Source of the DNA: Dehalogenimonas etheniformans
GTDB taxonomy: Bacteria > Chloroflexota > Dehalococcoidia > Dehalococcoidales > Dehalococcoidaceae
Length of the DNA stretch: 64,000 bases
Assembly (NCBI RefSeq): GCF_014672715.2
Contig: NZ_CP058566.2
Location: 1,922,001 to 1,986,000, forward strand
Direction of reading: 5' to 3'
A program made the translations under genes and the position numbers. Shown here piece after piece: positions 42,456 through 51,066 of the stretch. Positions within the stretch are counted from its first letter, which is position 1. Each line of letters begins with the position of its first letter. The notes below the pieces were generated by a model. It made no database searches and had not been told where the DNA came from. It was given only the letters and a program-made list of their open reading frames with translations.

Positions 42456-42647
42456 ATGAAAATTGTCATCGGAATTCTACTGGCTTGGTTGGCTATCATT
42501 CTTATCATCGGATTTTCGGGTGTTCCTCTAAAAGCGGGATCCGCGTTTGCCGATATTTGGATGTATTTTGGGCAGCCTCTAATCCCGATCGTCGGTCTGG
42601 TTATAGCGGTTGCGGTGAGGGCGCTCCTAGAAAAAAAGTCCGCATAA
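42456..42647 (+). CDS. Small membrane protein, tandem copy 2 (63 residues)
   Basis: MKIVIGILLAWLAIILIIGF forms the first helix; a second spans about 42-55, followed by a charged end (RALLEKKSA). It shares its start and upstream sequence with the gene at 42219. Function unknown. Confidence 0.6.
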   Translation: MKIVIGILLAWLAIILIIGFSGVPLKAGSAFADIWMYFGQPLIPIVGLVIAVAVRALLEKKSA

Positions 42648-42701
42648 TCTTTTAGTTTAAAGCCACCACATCATTTCATTGGAACAAAGGTTAAAAAAAG
42701 A

Positions 42702-42986
42702 TTGAATATGGATATGTTAATGAAACCCCGGGTTATAAGCATCGCCTCAATGGGTATTATTCTGTCCACGTTCGCCTGGGCCTTATTTTCCAATTTGCTA
42801 GGATTTAGTAGTGATATTATGGCCTTAACAACTGCGACAATCGGGGTTGGATTGATGGGGTTTGCTAGCTACAGATTGCCGATAAAACCCAAAGTCGAGT
42901 ATGTAATAATTCTTATTCTCATTTTCACGCTCAGCTACTTTCTGCTGTTTCCAATTTTAGGAACCAATTTTGCCAAATTTATTTGA
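42702..42986 (+). CDS. Small hypothetical membrane protein (94 residues)
   Basis: The protein has three hydrophobic segments (about 11-32, 38-55 and 66-85) and no charged domain. It starts with TTG at 42702 or ATG at 42708; AAAGG lies 12 bases before the TTG. The DNA is AT-richer than the surrounding genes, as with its neighbours. No family is recognised. Confidence 0.5.
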   Translation: MNMDMLMKPRVISIASMGIILSTFAWALFSNLLGFSSDIMALTTATIGVGLMGFASYRLPIKPKVEYVIILILIFTLSYFLLFPILGTNFAKFI

Positions 42987-43079
42987 TCAAATCGAGCGAG
43001 AAATCTTTTAAAGTGCACATATCCATGCAAGTATTAAAATTTATTTTGCTCCTGGTTTCTGCAAGACGTTGGTGATCAA

Positions 43080-43508
43080 TTGAAAATATCTTCGGTCGTC
43101 CTAACCATACTTGGCTTGCTCTCTACATTTTTCTCGTGGGTTGTCGTTAGTTTCAGTGAAAACGACGGTGATATTACCGTCACTGTTCCCACTCCAAATA
43201 TCTATTACGAGATCGCTTTGGTTGTGATTACCTTGTTGATCATTACGATAGCAATTGGACAATTATCCAAGAAAATGTATCTCTCCAAAATTCAACTAGT
43301 GTTTGGATTGTGCACTGGATTATTGACCTTTATTATGATCCAAGAAATCAATTCGCCCTATTTTTATTTAAGCGGACGTTTCCCTTTAGTCTATGCTTTA
43401 CGTTCCGGTGGATTGTTGGTGTTTCTCGTTAGCTTAATTCAATTTTTAAATGCAAGACAGAAAGAACGAGCTTTGGAACAGGAATCAGGTAAACGATTAT
43501 CCCCGTAA
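43080..43508 (+). CDS. Hypothetical membrane protein (142 residues)
   Basis: Four hydrophobic segments are visible (about 5-25, 45-62, 73-90 and 105-123), with a charged C-terminal tail ([18 protein letters not shown]). TTG at 43080 is the likely start. No good ribosome binding site is seen. The last 12 bases overlap the end of the DUF2200 fragment on the other strand, so the C-terminus may be newly formed. Confidence 0.5.
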   Translation: MKISSVVLTILGLLSTFFSWVVVSFSENDGDITVTVPTPNIYYEIALVVITLLIITIAIGQLSKKMYLSKIQLVFGLCTGLLTFIMIQEINSPYFYLSGRFPLVYALRSGGLLVFLVSLIQFLNARQKERALEQESGKRLSP

Positions 43509-43697
43509 AATCTTATCCATTGCTCTTCCATTTGCTAACTCATCGACCAGCTTATCCAGATATCGAATCTCCCGCATCGTCGGTTCTTTAATATCCTCAA
43601 CCCTGATGCCGCAGATCAGATCCTGTATAAGCGTGCGGTAGGGGTTGGGGTGGGGGAGTGATAAAGGAGATTGCTTTCTAAAAAGTATAAATGACAC
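43497..43697 (-). pseudogene. C-terminal fragment of a DUF2200-family gene
   Basis: The last 49 residues ([20 protein letters not shown]...) match the C-terminal part of the intact DUF2200 protein at 45306-45656 at about 80 percent of positions, including the motif CGIRVEDI and [15 protein letters not shown]. The first 65 or so residues of the family are missing and are replaced by unrelated sequence. It is a broken partial duplicate. Confidence 0.75.
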
Positions 43698-43765
43698 AAG
43701 ATAAGGAAAATTGACATTAGCTGTATAATGGAAATAACCTGTTGTCTAAGTAAAAGGAGGTCGAA

Positions 43766-45187
43766 GTGTTCAGAAAAGCTCGTCTGGTTGCTCTCATTTC
43801 TTGCGTCCTGGCGGTGACACTCCTTTTACCCTCCTGTCAGCTTGCCGTCGATAAAACCACCACTTCGCCGCCCCCGGCGGACTCTTCCTTACCTCCGCCA
43901 ACCACGACCAGCTCCGGCCCGCCGGCAGTAGGTTCCCCGGCGGGGGAATTAGCTCCTTTTGATTTGGGTTTAGTATCGAATATAGGGGGGAAGATCGCGG
44001 CCGGTATAGCCGGCCCCGCCGCCAGCGCCGCCTTTAGCTGGATAATGAAACAGGCGGGACTGGGCTACCTTATCGAGGACCAGACGACCCAGACTCTGAA
44101 CCAGATTACCTCGCAGCTAAACCAGCTATCCACCCAGATCGCAGCTTTGCAGCAACAGCTTAATAATGTGGAATACGACACCGTGGCTGCCGAACTCCTG
44201 CCCATCGTGAGCAAGATCAAGTCCGCGCATTTGCTGATAGCTTCCCTGGCTGAAGGCAGGAAGGTACCAACCGGGACAACCCTACCTCCTACCCAAAAAA
44301 CGCCTCTTACCGCGGGCGAGGAGCAGATGATCAAGGACATATTAAACTACATCGGTGGGCCGGACGGACTCTACGTCAACAGGACTGTGATTTCCGACGC
44401 CATGACTGGAGATTTGCTGTCGAGCGGCTTGATCGAGAAATGGAGTCGAGTGGTAGCCGGCAAACATCATTTTTTTAACAAGGCCGACTCCGATAACCAG
44501 CAGCGAATGTACGGCTACTGGTTAGCCCTTCAGGCGATCCAGGAAGAGTTGATAATCGAATACATGCACTACATGGACTATACGACCACCGCCATCGAGA
44601 ACGAGTTCATCGAGTACAATAAGGCCAAGGCCGCTCAAAAGGCTAAAATTCCGTGGGAACTGCCGGACAAAGGTTGGCTGGTGGTTCCTTTGGTTCCTAA
44701 CCCACCTTATATTCCCGCCGGAACCTGCATTATGATCGACGCCCGCACTTTCGCCACCAGGGGCAAGATGACTTACGCCGTAGCGGTCAATACCCTGGCT
44801 ACTCTCAATAGCGCCGATATCACGCGGAACAACTGGGAGATTCCGGTGGGGGGTTACGATTATAGCCGGCTCGATGGAATTGTAAACGAACCCGGGAACT
44901 ACCTGAAAGCGATGTTCTGGAACCCGTATCCCACGCTTAGCGTCAATCAATGGATGGTATCGCAGGGCTGGACTGAGATGCCGGTAGACATGTATACCGC
45001 GTTCAGCTTCTGGACGTCGGGCCCTCCCGACGTCCGGGTAGCGTATCTGTCTTCGGAGAACAGTGGCAAAGGCGGCGTGAAGGTCGTTGGCGCAGCAGGA
45101 GGTGTGGGCATCCCGGAATATACCGGAACACACTATCTCTTGCCGGTGCGCCTGCTGAATCAAAACGAGTTCTACTTTTGCACCTAG
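43766..45187 (+). CDS. Hypothetical lipoprotein with coiled coil
   Basis: The 473-residue protein has a lipoprotein signal (LLLPSC, Cys24), a Ser/Pro/Thr-rich linker, a small hydrophobic Gly/Ala segment (about 72-95), and a coiled coil at about 105-135 (QTLNQITSQLNQLSTQIAALQQQL). The C-terminal 250 residues are globular and rich in Trp and Tyr, with no known motif. GTG is the start, after a perfect AAAGGAGG. It lies between the DUF2200 fragment and the intact DUF2200 gene, which suggests it came in with a rearrangement. Confidence 0.75.
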   Translation: MFRKARLVALISCVLAVTLLLPSCQLAVDKTTTSPPPADSSLPPPTTTSSGPPAVGSPAGELAPFDLGLVSNIGGKIAAGIAGPAASAAFSWIMKQAGLGYLIEDQTTQTLNQITSQLNQLSTQIAALQQQLNNVEYDTVAAELLPIVSKIKSAHLLIASLAEGRKVPTGTTLPPTQKTPLTAGEEQMIKDILNYIGGPDGLYVNRTVISDAMTGDLLSSGLIEKWSRVVAGKHHFFNKADSDNQQRMYGYWLALQAIQEELIIEYMHYMDYTTTAIENEFIEYNKAKAAQKAKIPWELPDKGWLVVPLVPNPPYIPAGTCIMIDARTFATRGKMTYAVAVNTLATLNSADITRNNWEIPVGGYDYSRLDGIVNEPGNYLKAMFWNPYPTLSVNQWMVSQGWTEMPVDMYTAFSFWTSGPPDVRVAYLSSENSGKGGVKVVGAAGGVGIPEYTGTHYLLPVRLLNQNEFYFCT

Positions 45188-45212
45188 TCAGGGAATCCCG
45201 GCCTGATAGTTG

Positions 45213-45245
45213 ACCGCCGCAGCTTCGCCTGCGGCGGTTCTTTTA
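45213..45245 (+). terminator. Rho-independent terminator after the lipoprotein gene
   Basis: ACCGCCGCAG and CTGCGGCGGT pair around CTTCGC, followed by TCTTTT. Confidence 0.88.
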
Positions 45246-45305
45246 AAGCCATGGTGCTGACTGTCTTTTGACCCGGCGATAAACGGGAAACACCGCGAGT
45301 CGCCG

Positions 45306-45656
45306 TTATTTCCACAAAATCTTCTCCATCGCTTTTCCCTTCGCCAGCTCATCGACCAGTTTGTCCAGATAGCGGATTTCCCGCATTATCGGTTCTTCGA
45401 TATCCTCCACCCGGATACCGCAGATCAGGCCTTTAATCAGGGTTCGGGAGGGGTTGAGGCGAGGAGCCTTGGCAAAGAAGGTCTCAAGACTAGTGCCGTT
45501 TCCGAGTAACGCTTCCAGCTCCGCCTGGCTATAACCGGTCAACCAATGGATGATCTCATCGACTTCCGTCTTTGTCCGTCCCTTTCTCTCGGCCTTGGCA
45601 ATGTAATGCGGATACACGTTGGCGACAGGCATGGTATAGAGATTGTGTTTGGCCAT
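45306..45656 (-). CDS. DUF2200-family protein
   Basis: The 116-residue protein begins [29 protein letters not shown] and has the [11 protein letters not shown] and [17 protein letters not shown] motifs of the DUF2200 family. It is cytoplasmic and helical; its biochemical role is not known. GGGGAT is upstream of the ATG. A C-terminal fragment of a second copy lies at 43497-43697 in the same orientation. Confidence 0.85.
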   Translation of the reverse strand: MAKHNLYTMPVANVYPHYIAKAERKGRTKTEVDEIIHWLTGYSQAELEALLGNGTSLETFFAKAPRLNPSRTLIKGLICGIRVEDIEEPIMREIRYLDKLVDELAKGKAMEKILWK

Positions 45657-45803
45657 GGAGATCCCCCTTAATTATCAGGCTTTAATCTACCATGTCGACC
45701 GGCGGAGCAAAAGGTACGGGTCAGTTTGACGCAACTCGGGAGCCCGGTTAGAGTTAAACCGGATCCCATTAGGTTTACCGGAAATCATCGCTAGGAGAAG
45801 ATC

Positions 45804-46226
45804 ATGGCTGAGAAGAAACCTTCGCAAGGATTGTCGGAAGATGAAAAGGCGGCATTGCAAGAGCACTTACAAGAGATTGCAGCAGGCAAGGCGGCAGAGG
45901 GCGAAGGCGCCGTGATGGCCAAGATCGCCGAGATGTCGGAACCGGATCGCGCCATGGCCACCCGTGTCCACGCTATTATCATGGCCGCCGGTCCGGGGCT
46001 CAAGCCGAGGACGTGGTACGGAATGCCGGCGTATGCCAAAGACGGCAAGGTCGTTTGCTTCTTCCAGAGCGGACTGAAATACAAGGTGAGATATTCGACG
46101 TTAGGCTTCCAGGACGCCGCGAACCTCGACGAGGGCAATATGTGGCCCAGCGCCTTCGCCATCAAAAAGCTGACCTCCGCCGAAGAGGCGAGGATCACCG
46201 CTTTGGTGAAGAAAGCCGTGAGCTGA
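45804..46226 (+). CDS. YdhG/DUF1801-like protein
   Basis: The 140-residue protein has a charged helical N-terminus and a domain at about 50-135 with [18 protein letters not shown] and the later [24 protein letters not shown], which resembles the DUF1801 (YdhG, Fe-chaperone-like fold) family. GGAG lies upstream of ATG. Function unknown. Confidence 0.75.
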   Translation: MAEKKPSQGLSEDEKAALQEHLQEIAAGKAAEGEGAVMAKIAEMSEPDRAMATRVHAIIMAAGPGLKPRTWYGMPAYAKDGKVVCFFQSGLKYKVRYSTLGFQDAANLDEGNMWPSAFAIKKLTSAEEARITALVKKAVS

Positions 46227-46236
46227 GTCGGTCCGG

Positions 46237-46536
46237 TCAACCCTGATCGATCATCCGGATAAAAGCGCTCAGGACGAATATCGAAAGGCCCAGTCCGACT
46301 GTGATCAAAATCCAATCGTACGGTTTTAGTTTGGATCGGGGGATTGGTATCTCCCCTTTGGTATTCATGAACGACTTGATTCCATGAACCATAATTGCGA
46401 TTCCGGGAATTATCATCAATAACACTGTCAGCCCGATGGCGCCGAGGCTGTCGTTTAATATGAGCCATGCCAATCCGATCACCAGCAGGACTCCGCCGGT
46501 AGTAAAGGCTAAGCGCGTTTCCTGGCGTCTATCCAT
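46237..46536 (-). CDS. Hypothetical membrane protein (99 residues)
   Basis: Three hydrophobic segments are visible (about 11-27, 30-50 and 75-92) around a charged loop (KGEIPIPRSKLKPYD). The start at 46536 follows from the natural N-terminus MDRRQETR; an open frame extends upstream but reads the neighbouring gene in the wrong frame. No family is recognised. Confidence 0.6.
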   Translation of the reverse strand: MDRRQETRLAFTTGGVLLVIGLAWLILNDSLGAIGLTVLLMIIPGIAIMVHGIKSFMNTKGEIPIPRSKLKPYDWILITVGLGLSIFVLSAFIRMIDQG

Positions 46537-46558
46537 GATTTGTTTGCGGGAAGAAGGG

Positions 46559-46795
46559 CTACTTTCCGTCTTTGGTCGCCTGGCGCAGGCAGTAGTTGCA
46601 GAGCATGATACAGTTGGAAGAGGTCGGCAGACCTTTGGAGTTGAGGGCGTGGTAGTTGGCCGCAGAGGTTCGCCAGAAGGCGGTATCGCATCGCTTGCCG
46701 GTGTGAATGCCGCACCCGGACGTGCACTCGCAGGTGGCTTCCGCCCGCTTGTAAACGAACTCCCTGATTTCCCAGGGGAAATCGAGTTCCGGCAT
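46559..46795 (-). CDS. Small Cys-rich HNH-like protein (78 residues)
   Basis: The protein has six cysteines: CECTSGC and C in KRCDTAF, then CIMLCNYC. The layout, an N-terminal FPWEIREFVYKRAEATCE followed by two Cys groups with an HAL motif between, resembles very small HNH/zinc-finger proteins, though a full HNH catalytic set is not seen. AGGAT precedes the ATG. It lies just upstream of the membrane protein gene on the same strand. Confidence 0.55.
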   Translation of the reverse strand: MPELDFPWEIREFVYKRAEATCECTSGCGIHTGKRCDTAFWRTSAANYHALNSKGLPTSSNCIMLCNYCLRQATKDGK

Positions 46796-46883
46796 AGATT
46801 TATCCTGCCCTGATTATAGTCTCCCGGCACCGTAAGTCAACGATTTGTTTTCAAAAATTGTGCCGTTGGTCTACAATTCCCCC

Positions 46884-47291
46884 GTGGATGAATCCAAACC
46901 CTTAAGCCATGTCAAGCCTGTTCTGATCGCCGCCCTGGTGTGCGACGTGGCGGTGAAAGACCCCACCACCGGGAAAATCTCCCTCATCGGTATCTTTGAT
47001 AAGATTCACGTCAAGCAATTTCCCGCCCAGCGCCCCGTTTCCCTCTATGCCAAGCTCACCGAGGCGGAGGGCAATTACCAGTTCCAGGCTAAATACGTTT
47101 TTTCCAACACCGGCGAGACCCTCGCCGAAGCCAAGGGCGAGTTCGCCGCCAAAGAGAAGCTGGGAACCATCGAGCTCAACCTCCAATATCCCCCTCTCCC
47201 GATCCCCGGCGAAGGCCGCTACGACTTCCAGATCTGGGTCAACGGCCAATTCCTCGGCCAGACCTTCATCGACGCCGCTATTATGGGTTGA
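46884..47291 (+). CDS. DUF6941-like hypothetical protein, probably leaderless
   Basis: The roughly 135-residue protein contains LIAALVCDVAVKDPTTGKISLIGIFDKI, typical of a small family of unknown function (DUF6941-like), and a predicted beta-sandwich (VSLYAKLTE, YRFQ-like strands, FQIWVNGQFLGQ). GTG at 46884 lies six bases after TACAAT (46872-46877), so the start codon probably coincides with the transcription start. Function unknown. Confidence 0.65.
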   Translation: MDESKPLSHVKPVLIAALVCDVAVKDPTTGKISLIGIFDKIHVKQFPAQRPVSLYAKLTEAEGNYQFQAKYVFSNTGETLAEAKGEFAAKEKLGTIELNLQYPPLPIPGEGRYDFQIWVNGQFLGQTFIDAAIMG

Positions 47292-47653
47292 TCTGCAACT
47301 ACGATTGAATATTTGCCGTTGAGTAGAGCAGTGCGTCCACTGTAAACTATCGTGTGTCAACTCGCTTTAAATGTGACCTAAGTCATGTTTAAGAGGCTCA
47401 AAAAGCCTTAAAATATCCTGCAAGGTTAAACAGGATAACCGAGACAGACAAGAAATCTCCCATCTCTTCTCAACAAAAACCAAACTGCTTTGGAAAATCC
47501 CCGCCATTCGCCACTGAAATTCCCCAATCTCCCTCGATAACTCCTAAGAGTTATCCCCCATTCCGCCAAAAATACCTCTCACGAGGAATACCTTAAATAC
47601 AGCTTCTAAGTTAGACTTAACATAATCCCTCGCAAGACAAAAATGGAGGAAAA
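47292..47653. other. Gene-free region upstream of the heme stalk gene
   Basis: No gene is seen. A perfect inverted repeat lies at 47536-47555, and TGTGACCTAAGTCATGT at about 47371-47387 resembles one and a half CRP/FNR-type half-sites. A CATAAT -10-like hexamer lies at 47621-47626. Confidence 0.4.
47536..47555. promoter_or_regulatory. Inverted repeat, possible operator
   Basis: GATAACTC and GAGTTATC form a perfect 8-base inverted repeat with a 4-base centre, about 65 bases upstream of the -10-like CATAAT. No T run follows, so it is not a terminator. Confidence 0.35.
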
Positions 47654-48187
47654 ATGAAACGTCAGACTCTAATCACTACCGTCGTCGCCTTGTGTACCCT
47701 TTGGATTGGAAGCGCCACAGGTCTTCTATTCCAGCATAACACCCCGGCGACGTCCGTCCTGCCGATCCCTGTTTACTCCGATGCCGCGACCCTGCCGCCG
47801 GCTCCGGTCGACGAAGGCAATCTGGCGGCTTTGATCCCGGCCACGACCAATCCGGTGGTAGAACCTTCGGTAACCCCGGTCGTCACGGCTCCTGTGGTGA
47901 CTCCGGCTCCGGTTCCCGCCACCACTCCCGCTCCTGTACCGACCGTTGTTCCTGATCCGGTCCCGGCGCCTCTTCCGACTACCCCGGTTCCGGCTCCCGT
48001 TCCTACTCCTGCTCCATTACCCACTCCTACCCCTGCGCCGATTCCAACTACAACTCCTACCCCGGTACCGACGGTGACTTCGCCGCCTGCCCCAACTCCC
48101 GCCCTGCCCGCGGTTCCGACCGGCAGCCTGATCAAGACTCACAAATCCCTGCCGGAATATCAGGGGCTTTGCGTCGCCTGCCACTAG
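47654..48187 (+). CDS. Membrane-anchored Pro-rich stalk with a C-terminal heme c motif
   Basis: The 177-residue protein has an N-terminal hydrophobic helix (about 5-24), then about 100 residues of PVPTPAP-type repeats, and ends in KSLPEYQGLCVACH. The only Cys residues are those of the CXXCH motif, and its His is the final residue. A His eight to fifteen residues earlier (THKSL) could be the second heme ligand. It looks like a single heme held away from the membrane by a rigid stalk. GGAGG precedes ATG and a terminator follows, so the short C-terminus is not due to a missing piece nearby. Partner unknown. Confidence 0.7.
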   Translation: MKRQTLITTVVALCTLWIGSATGLLFQHNTPATSVLPIPVYSDAATLPPAPVDEGNLAALIPATTNPVVEPSVTPVVTAPVVTPAPVPATTPAPVPTVVPDPVPAPLPTTPVPAPVPTPAPLPTPTPAPIPTTTPTPVPTVTSPPAPTPALPAVPTGSLIKTHKSLPEYQGLCVACH

Positions 48188-48203
48188 TTAAAACTGAATA
48201 GAG

Positions 48204-48242
48204 AAAAGGAGGCCCGGTGAAAACCAGGCCTCCTTCTTTTTG
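48204..48242 (+). terminator. Rho-independent terminator
   Basis: AAAAGGAGGCC and GGCCTCCTT pair with an inner GGT/ACC step, followed by CTTTTTGA. Confidence 0.9.
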
Positions 48243-48308
48243 ACCTCGAAAATGTTGGTGTTATTCTTTGGGTGTTAGGGTGCTTTATTGATTCAGGGAG
48301 GGTGACAG

Positions 48309-49025
48309 ATGAAAATTCGAGGCGTTTACATCGCGGTTGTCGCGGCTTTAATGATATTCGCCCTGGCCGCTGTGGGGTGTGTGACCAATAATCCTACTAC
48401 GACAACGGCTCCTCCCGGTACGACCGGCACTGTCGCTCCCCCGATAACCTATTACCCAGGCGGCGGTTACGGTCCGGGCGGGATGATGGGCAACGGCGGC
48501 ATGATGATCCCGGGAACGGGCATCTACGACCCGAACGCCCAGCGGCTGACCCTGGCCCAGGCCACCGCCATCGCCAATAAGTTCATTACCTCCCGGCCTG
48601 ATCTGGGCTTCAAACTCGGCGAGGTGATGGAGTTCCAATTCAACTTTTACGTCGATTATATCGAGACAAGCACCGGCATCCACGCCTTCGAATCTCTGGT
48701 CGATCCCTACACCGGCGACCTCTACCCCGAACCCGGTCCTTCCGTGATGTGGAACACTAAATACTGCATGATGTCGGGCGTGCTATGGGGCATATCCGCC
48801 GGTACCAGCCCGATGTCTCTGACCGCATCTCAGGCGCAGACCACCGCCCAGTCTTTCCTCAACGGTTATTTGCCCGGCTCCAAGGTGTCTGATGCCTCGC
48901 AGTTCTACGGCTATTACACCATGGATTTCACGTTAAACGGCAAGACCTACGGCATGCTTTCGGTCAACGGCTACACCGGCCAGGTCTGGTATCATAACTG
49001 GCACGGCCTGTACCTGGGACCGTAG
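48309..49025 (+). CDS. Lipoprotein with two PepSY-like domains
   Basis: The 238-residue protein has a lipoprotein signal (LAAVGC) and a Thr/Pro and Gly/Met-rich linker (GGYGPGGMMGNGGMM). Two similar domains follow: RLTLAQATAIANKFITSRPDL to VDPYTGDLYPE, and SLTASQAQTTAQSFLNGYLPG to VNGYTGQVWYHNW. This resembles tandem PepSY-type domains, which are often found in exported proteins and may bind peptides or inhibit proteases. GGGAGG is seven bases upstream of ATG. Confidence 0.7.
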   Translation: MKIRGVYIAVVAALMIFALAAVGCVTNNPTTTTAPPGTTGTVAPPITYYPGGGYGPGGMMGNGGMMIPGTGIYDPNAQRLTLAQATAIANKFITSRPDLGFKLGEVMEFQFNFYVDYIETSTGIHAFESLVDPYTGDLYPEPGPSVMWNTKYCMMSGVLWGISAGTSPMSLTASQAQTTAQSFLNGYLPGSKVSDASQFYGYYTMDFTLNGKTYGMLSVNGYTGQVWYHNWHGLYLGP

Positions 49026-49034
49026 CTGTGACTA

Positions 49035-49481
49035 TCAAGGTATGATAGCCGCTTGCGTCACCGTGATCTGGTAACTATAAGCGTCGAGGTGGCCGAACTT
49101 GCCGTACTGGAAAAGTCCGGTGATTTCGACGTGGCCGTATTTTTCCGGATACCCTGACGGCGTGTTCGTCTGTTGCATGAGATTTTGATACACTGCCTGT
49201 CCCAAGTCCCCAGTTATCCAGATGAGCGGCTGGACCGGAGTGACGTTCGATGGGTCGAATGTGGACTGGACCAGGGCTGAAGCCAGAGCAGAGATCTCGA
49301 AGCCAGAAAAATAATAGCCATTTACAGTGACCGCTCTGCTGTTGTACAGGGCTGGATGGTCGATAAGCTCGCTAAAGCTGAACGGGACCGTCTTCGGTGT
49401 TCCGGCGCCGCAGCTGGTCGCCATGGCGATCAAAAGCAGCGTGATTCCGACCGGTAACCAGCGTGCCAGGATTGTTTGCAT
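49035..49481 (-). CDS. Small hypothetical lipoprotein
   Basis: The 148-residue protein starts at 49481 with AAGGAAAA upstream, and has a lipoprotein signal ending in ATSCGAG. The rest (PFSFSELIDHPALYNSRAVTVNGYYFSGFE...) looks like an OB-fold similar to other small exported proteins that open with a phrase about place, Leu and Val. The open frame extends 100 codons upstream but that part has no coding character. Function unknown. Confidence 0.65.
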   Translation of the reverse strand: MQTILARWLPVGITLLLIAMATSCGAGTPKTVPFSFSELIDHPALYNSRAVTVNGYYFSGFEISALASALVQSTFDPSNVTPVQPLIWITGDLGQAVYQNLMQQTNTPSGYPEKYGHVEITGLFQYGKFGHLDAYSYQITVTQAAIIP

Positions 49482-49656
49482 TGCGGTTTTCCTTTTCAAA
49501 GTCCCAATAAGGATAACGAAAGACTGCGGCAAAGGTTTGGTCCTTGACATCATCTTTCCTCCAAGGCCTGAGGCTGGGTTCGGGCATTTCCTTTCATCAC
49601 CACACTCTATGTCTCTTCCCGGTATATAATGGTCAGTATCCTGGTTGAGGGGTTCC

Positions 49657-50226
49657 ATGAACCGGATATTTAAGATCGCGGTTTTATTGTTAGCTTTAGT
49701 TCCACTCCTGGCAGGATGTGTTAAAGCATCTCCAGCAGGTACTGAGACAACTCTCCCACCTTCACAGAGTATCTGGTCCAAGCAGGGTACCCGCCCTTAC
49801 GGCGTCATGGGGTTGCCCATGCCAGTAACTTTGACTGATGAGGACAAGGACAGGTTCTCTTTCGTCGCCAGGATCAGCAGTTCAGTGTTCGAGGTTGAAG
49901 CGACATCCTTCCTTTGGGTCGCAATCATCTGGACAAACAGCAGTGTTGTTGACACCGTCTGGGTTTTGGACGAACAGACGGCGCTCAAGGGAATTCCCGC
50001 CAACGTCAATCCCAACGCACTATGGTATCCAGGAGTAACCTTAACCCACATCGAAGGCAATATCACCTACCAGATGCAAGTTGCCTATGATTATGACAGT
50101 GAGATGATAGTATACTCCAACGGCTCCTATGTCCCGGTTCACTGGGGGCAACCACCCATCACCCTGCCGGTCACGATCACCTCTCTTCCGACCGGAAATT
50201 TGCCGACGCAAATATATTACCCATAA
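49657..50226 (+). CDS. Hypothetical lipoprotein
   Basis: The 189-residue protein has a lipoprotein signal (LLAGCVKA) and a mostly beta body without known motifs (SFVARISSSVFEVEATSFLW, VWVLDEQTALKGIP). ATG at 49657 follows GAGGGG, and TATAAT at 49625-49630 gives a short leader. It is divergent from the small lipoprotein at 49035-49481. Confidence 0.65.
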   Translation: MNRIFKIAVLLLALVPLLAGCVKASPAGTETTLPPSQSIWSKQGTRPYGVMGLPMPVTLTDEDKDRFSFVARISSSVFEVEATSFLWVAIIWTNSSVVDTVWVLDEQTALKGIPANVNPNALWYPGVTLTHIEGNITYQMQVAYDYDSEMIVYSNGSYVPVHWGQPPITLPVTITSLPTGNLPTQIYYP

Positions 50227-50228
50227 CT

Positions 50229-50487
50229 TTCTTTCGAGCTGATGTGATTGGTATCACCGGCTAGGTCGTTGTTCACCAGCTTGACATAAATTGTGTGCTA
50301 CCCCGCCGCTACCCCGGTGAATGTGTAGGTGGTTCCGGAGACATGCGCCCAGACCCCGAACGGCGGAATGGATGGCTGGCCGGGAGTCGTCGGCGGCTGG
50401 ACATCGAGGTAAAAAATGAACATGTCCCTTGTTGGCGACATTCGGCTGGCCCTGCTTATCGACGACGTTGAAGTTGCTGACCTGCTG
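50229..50487 (-). pseudogene. Remnant of an exported Ig-like domain protein
   Basis: Reading the minus strand, NFNVVDKQGQPNVANKGHVHF is followed after a shift of one base by YLDVQPPTTPGQPSIPPFG, VSGTTYTFTGVAAG, then an in-frame TAG and HTIYVKLVNNDLAGDTNHI. Joined, these match domains of the type GHVHFYLDV...TTYTFTxVAAGxHTIYVxLVNND. The shift is at a run of six A (plus-strand 50411-50416). The N-terminus is missing; the fragment begins right after the SnoaL-like gene. Confidence 0.7.
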
Positions 50488-50493
50488 TGTGTG

Positions 50494-50892
50494 TTAAAAC
50501 GCGCCGCCCGCATTGGGCATATCCGGGGTGACCTGCTGGGTGACATCCCAGTATTCGACGATCTTTTCTTCATCGAACCGGAACAGGTGGATCTGCCGCA
50601 AGCCTCCGGCGCCTGGCTTCGCCTTGTCGTTCAATAGTTGCGTATAGGCTGCCGCCATGTTGCCATCAACCAGGGCATAGCGGACGACAAAGCTGGCATC
50701 GGGGTTCTGGGCTCGTCCTTCTTTGTTGGCGGCGGTCATCGCCTTGGTAAGATCCGCCATGCCTCCGGTGATGTAAGGGTTGTGGGTCTTACAGTCCTGA
50801 GAGCACAACAGGAGCAACTCGTCGAACTTCTGGGCGGCGATTAATTCAAAGAACTTGTTTACGATTTCGCGTTGTTTTTGTAAACTTGGCAT
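50494..50892 (-). CDS. SnoaL/NTF2-like protein
   Basis: The 132-residue protein has the NTF2-like fold pattern of SnoaL-type predicted cyclases or ester hydrolases: REIVNKFFELIAAQKFDELLLLCSQD, HNPYITGG, and the C-terminal IHLFRFDEEKIVEYWDVTQQV. Many members have unknown substrates. Its stop is directly followed by the surface-protein remnant. Confidence 0.85.
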   Translation of the reverse strand: MPSLQKQREIVNKFFELIAAQKFDELLLLCSQDCKTHNPYITGGMADLTKAMTAANKEGRAQNPDASFVVRYALVDGNMAAAYTQLLNDKAKPGAGGLRQIHLFRFDEEKIVEYWDVTQQVTPDMPNAGGAF

Positions 50893-51066
50893 CTCTCGTT
50901 CCTCATGTCTAACATTATTCTTCTCACCAATTTTAAACTATTACGCCCCGTGGCAAAATCCGTAAAACTACCTGATAATCTCCAGAAAAGGCACCTATTT
51001 TTCGGCAAGCCGGAACGGACGGTTCTCGATGTTTTTCCGGGCGGCTTTTATTGATAAACTGGGGTC

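Noticed and set aside
47773-48135. Minus-strand Gly/Val repeat protein opposite the heme stalk gene
   Set aside because: It is the reverse reading of the Pro/Val/Thr codons; no start signal on that strand.
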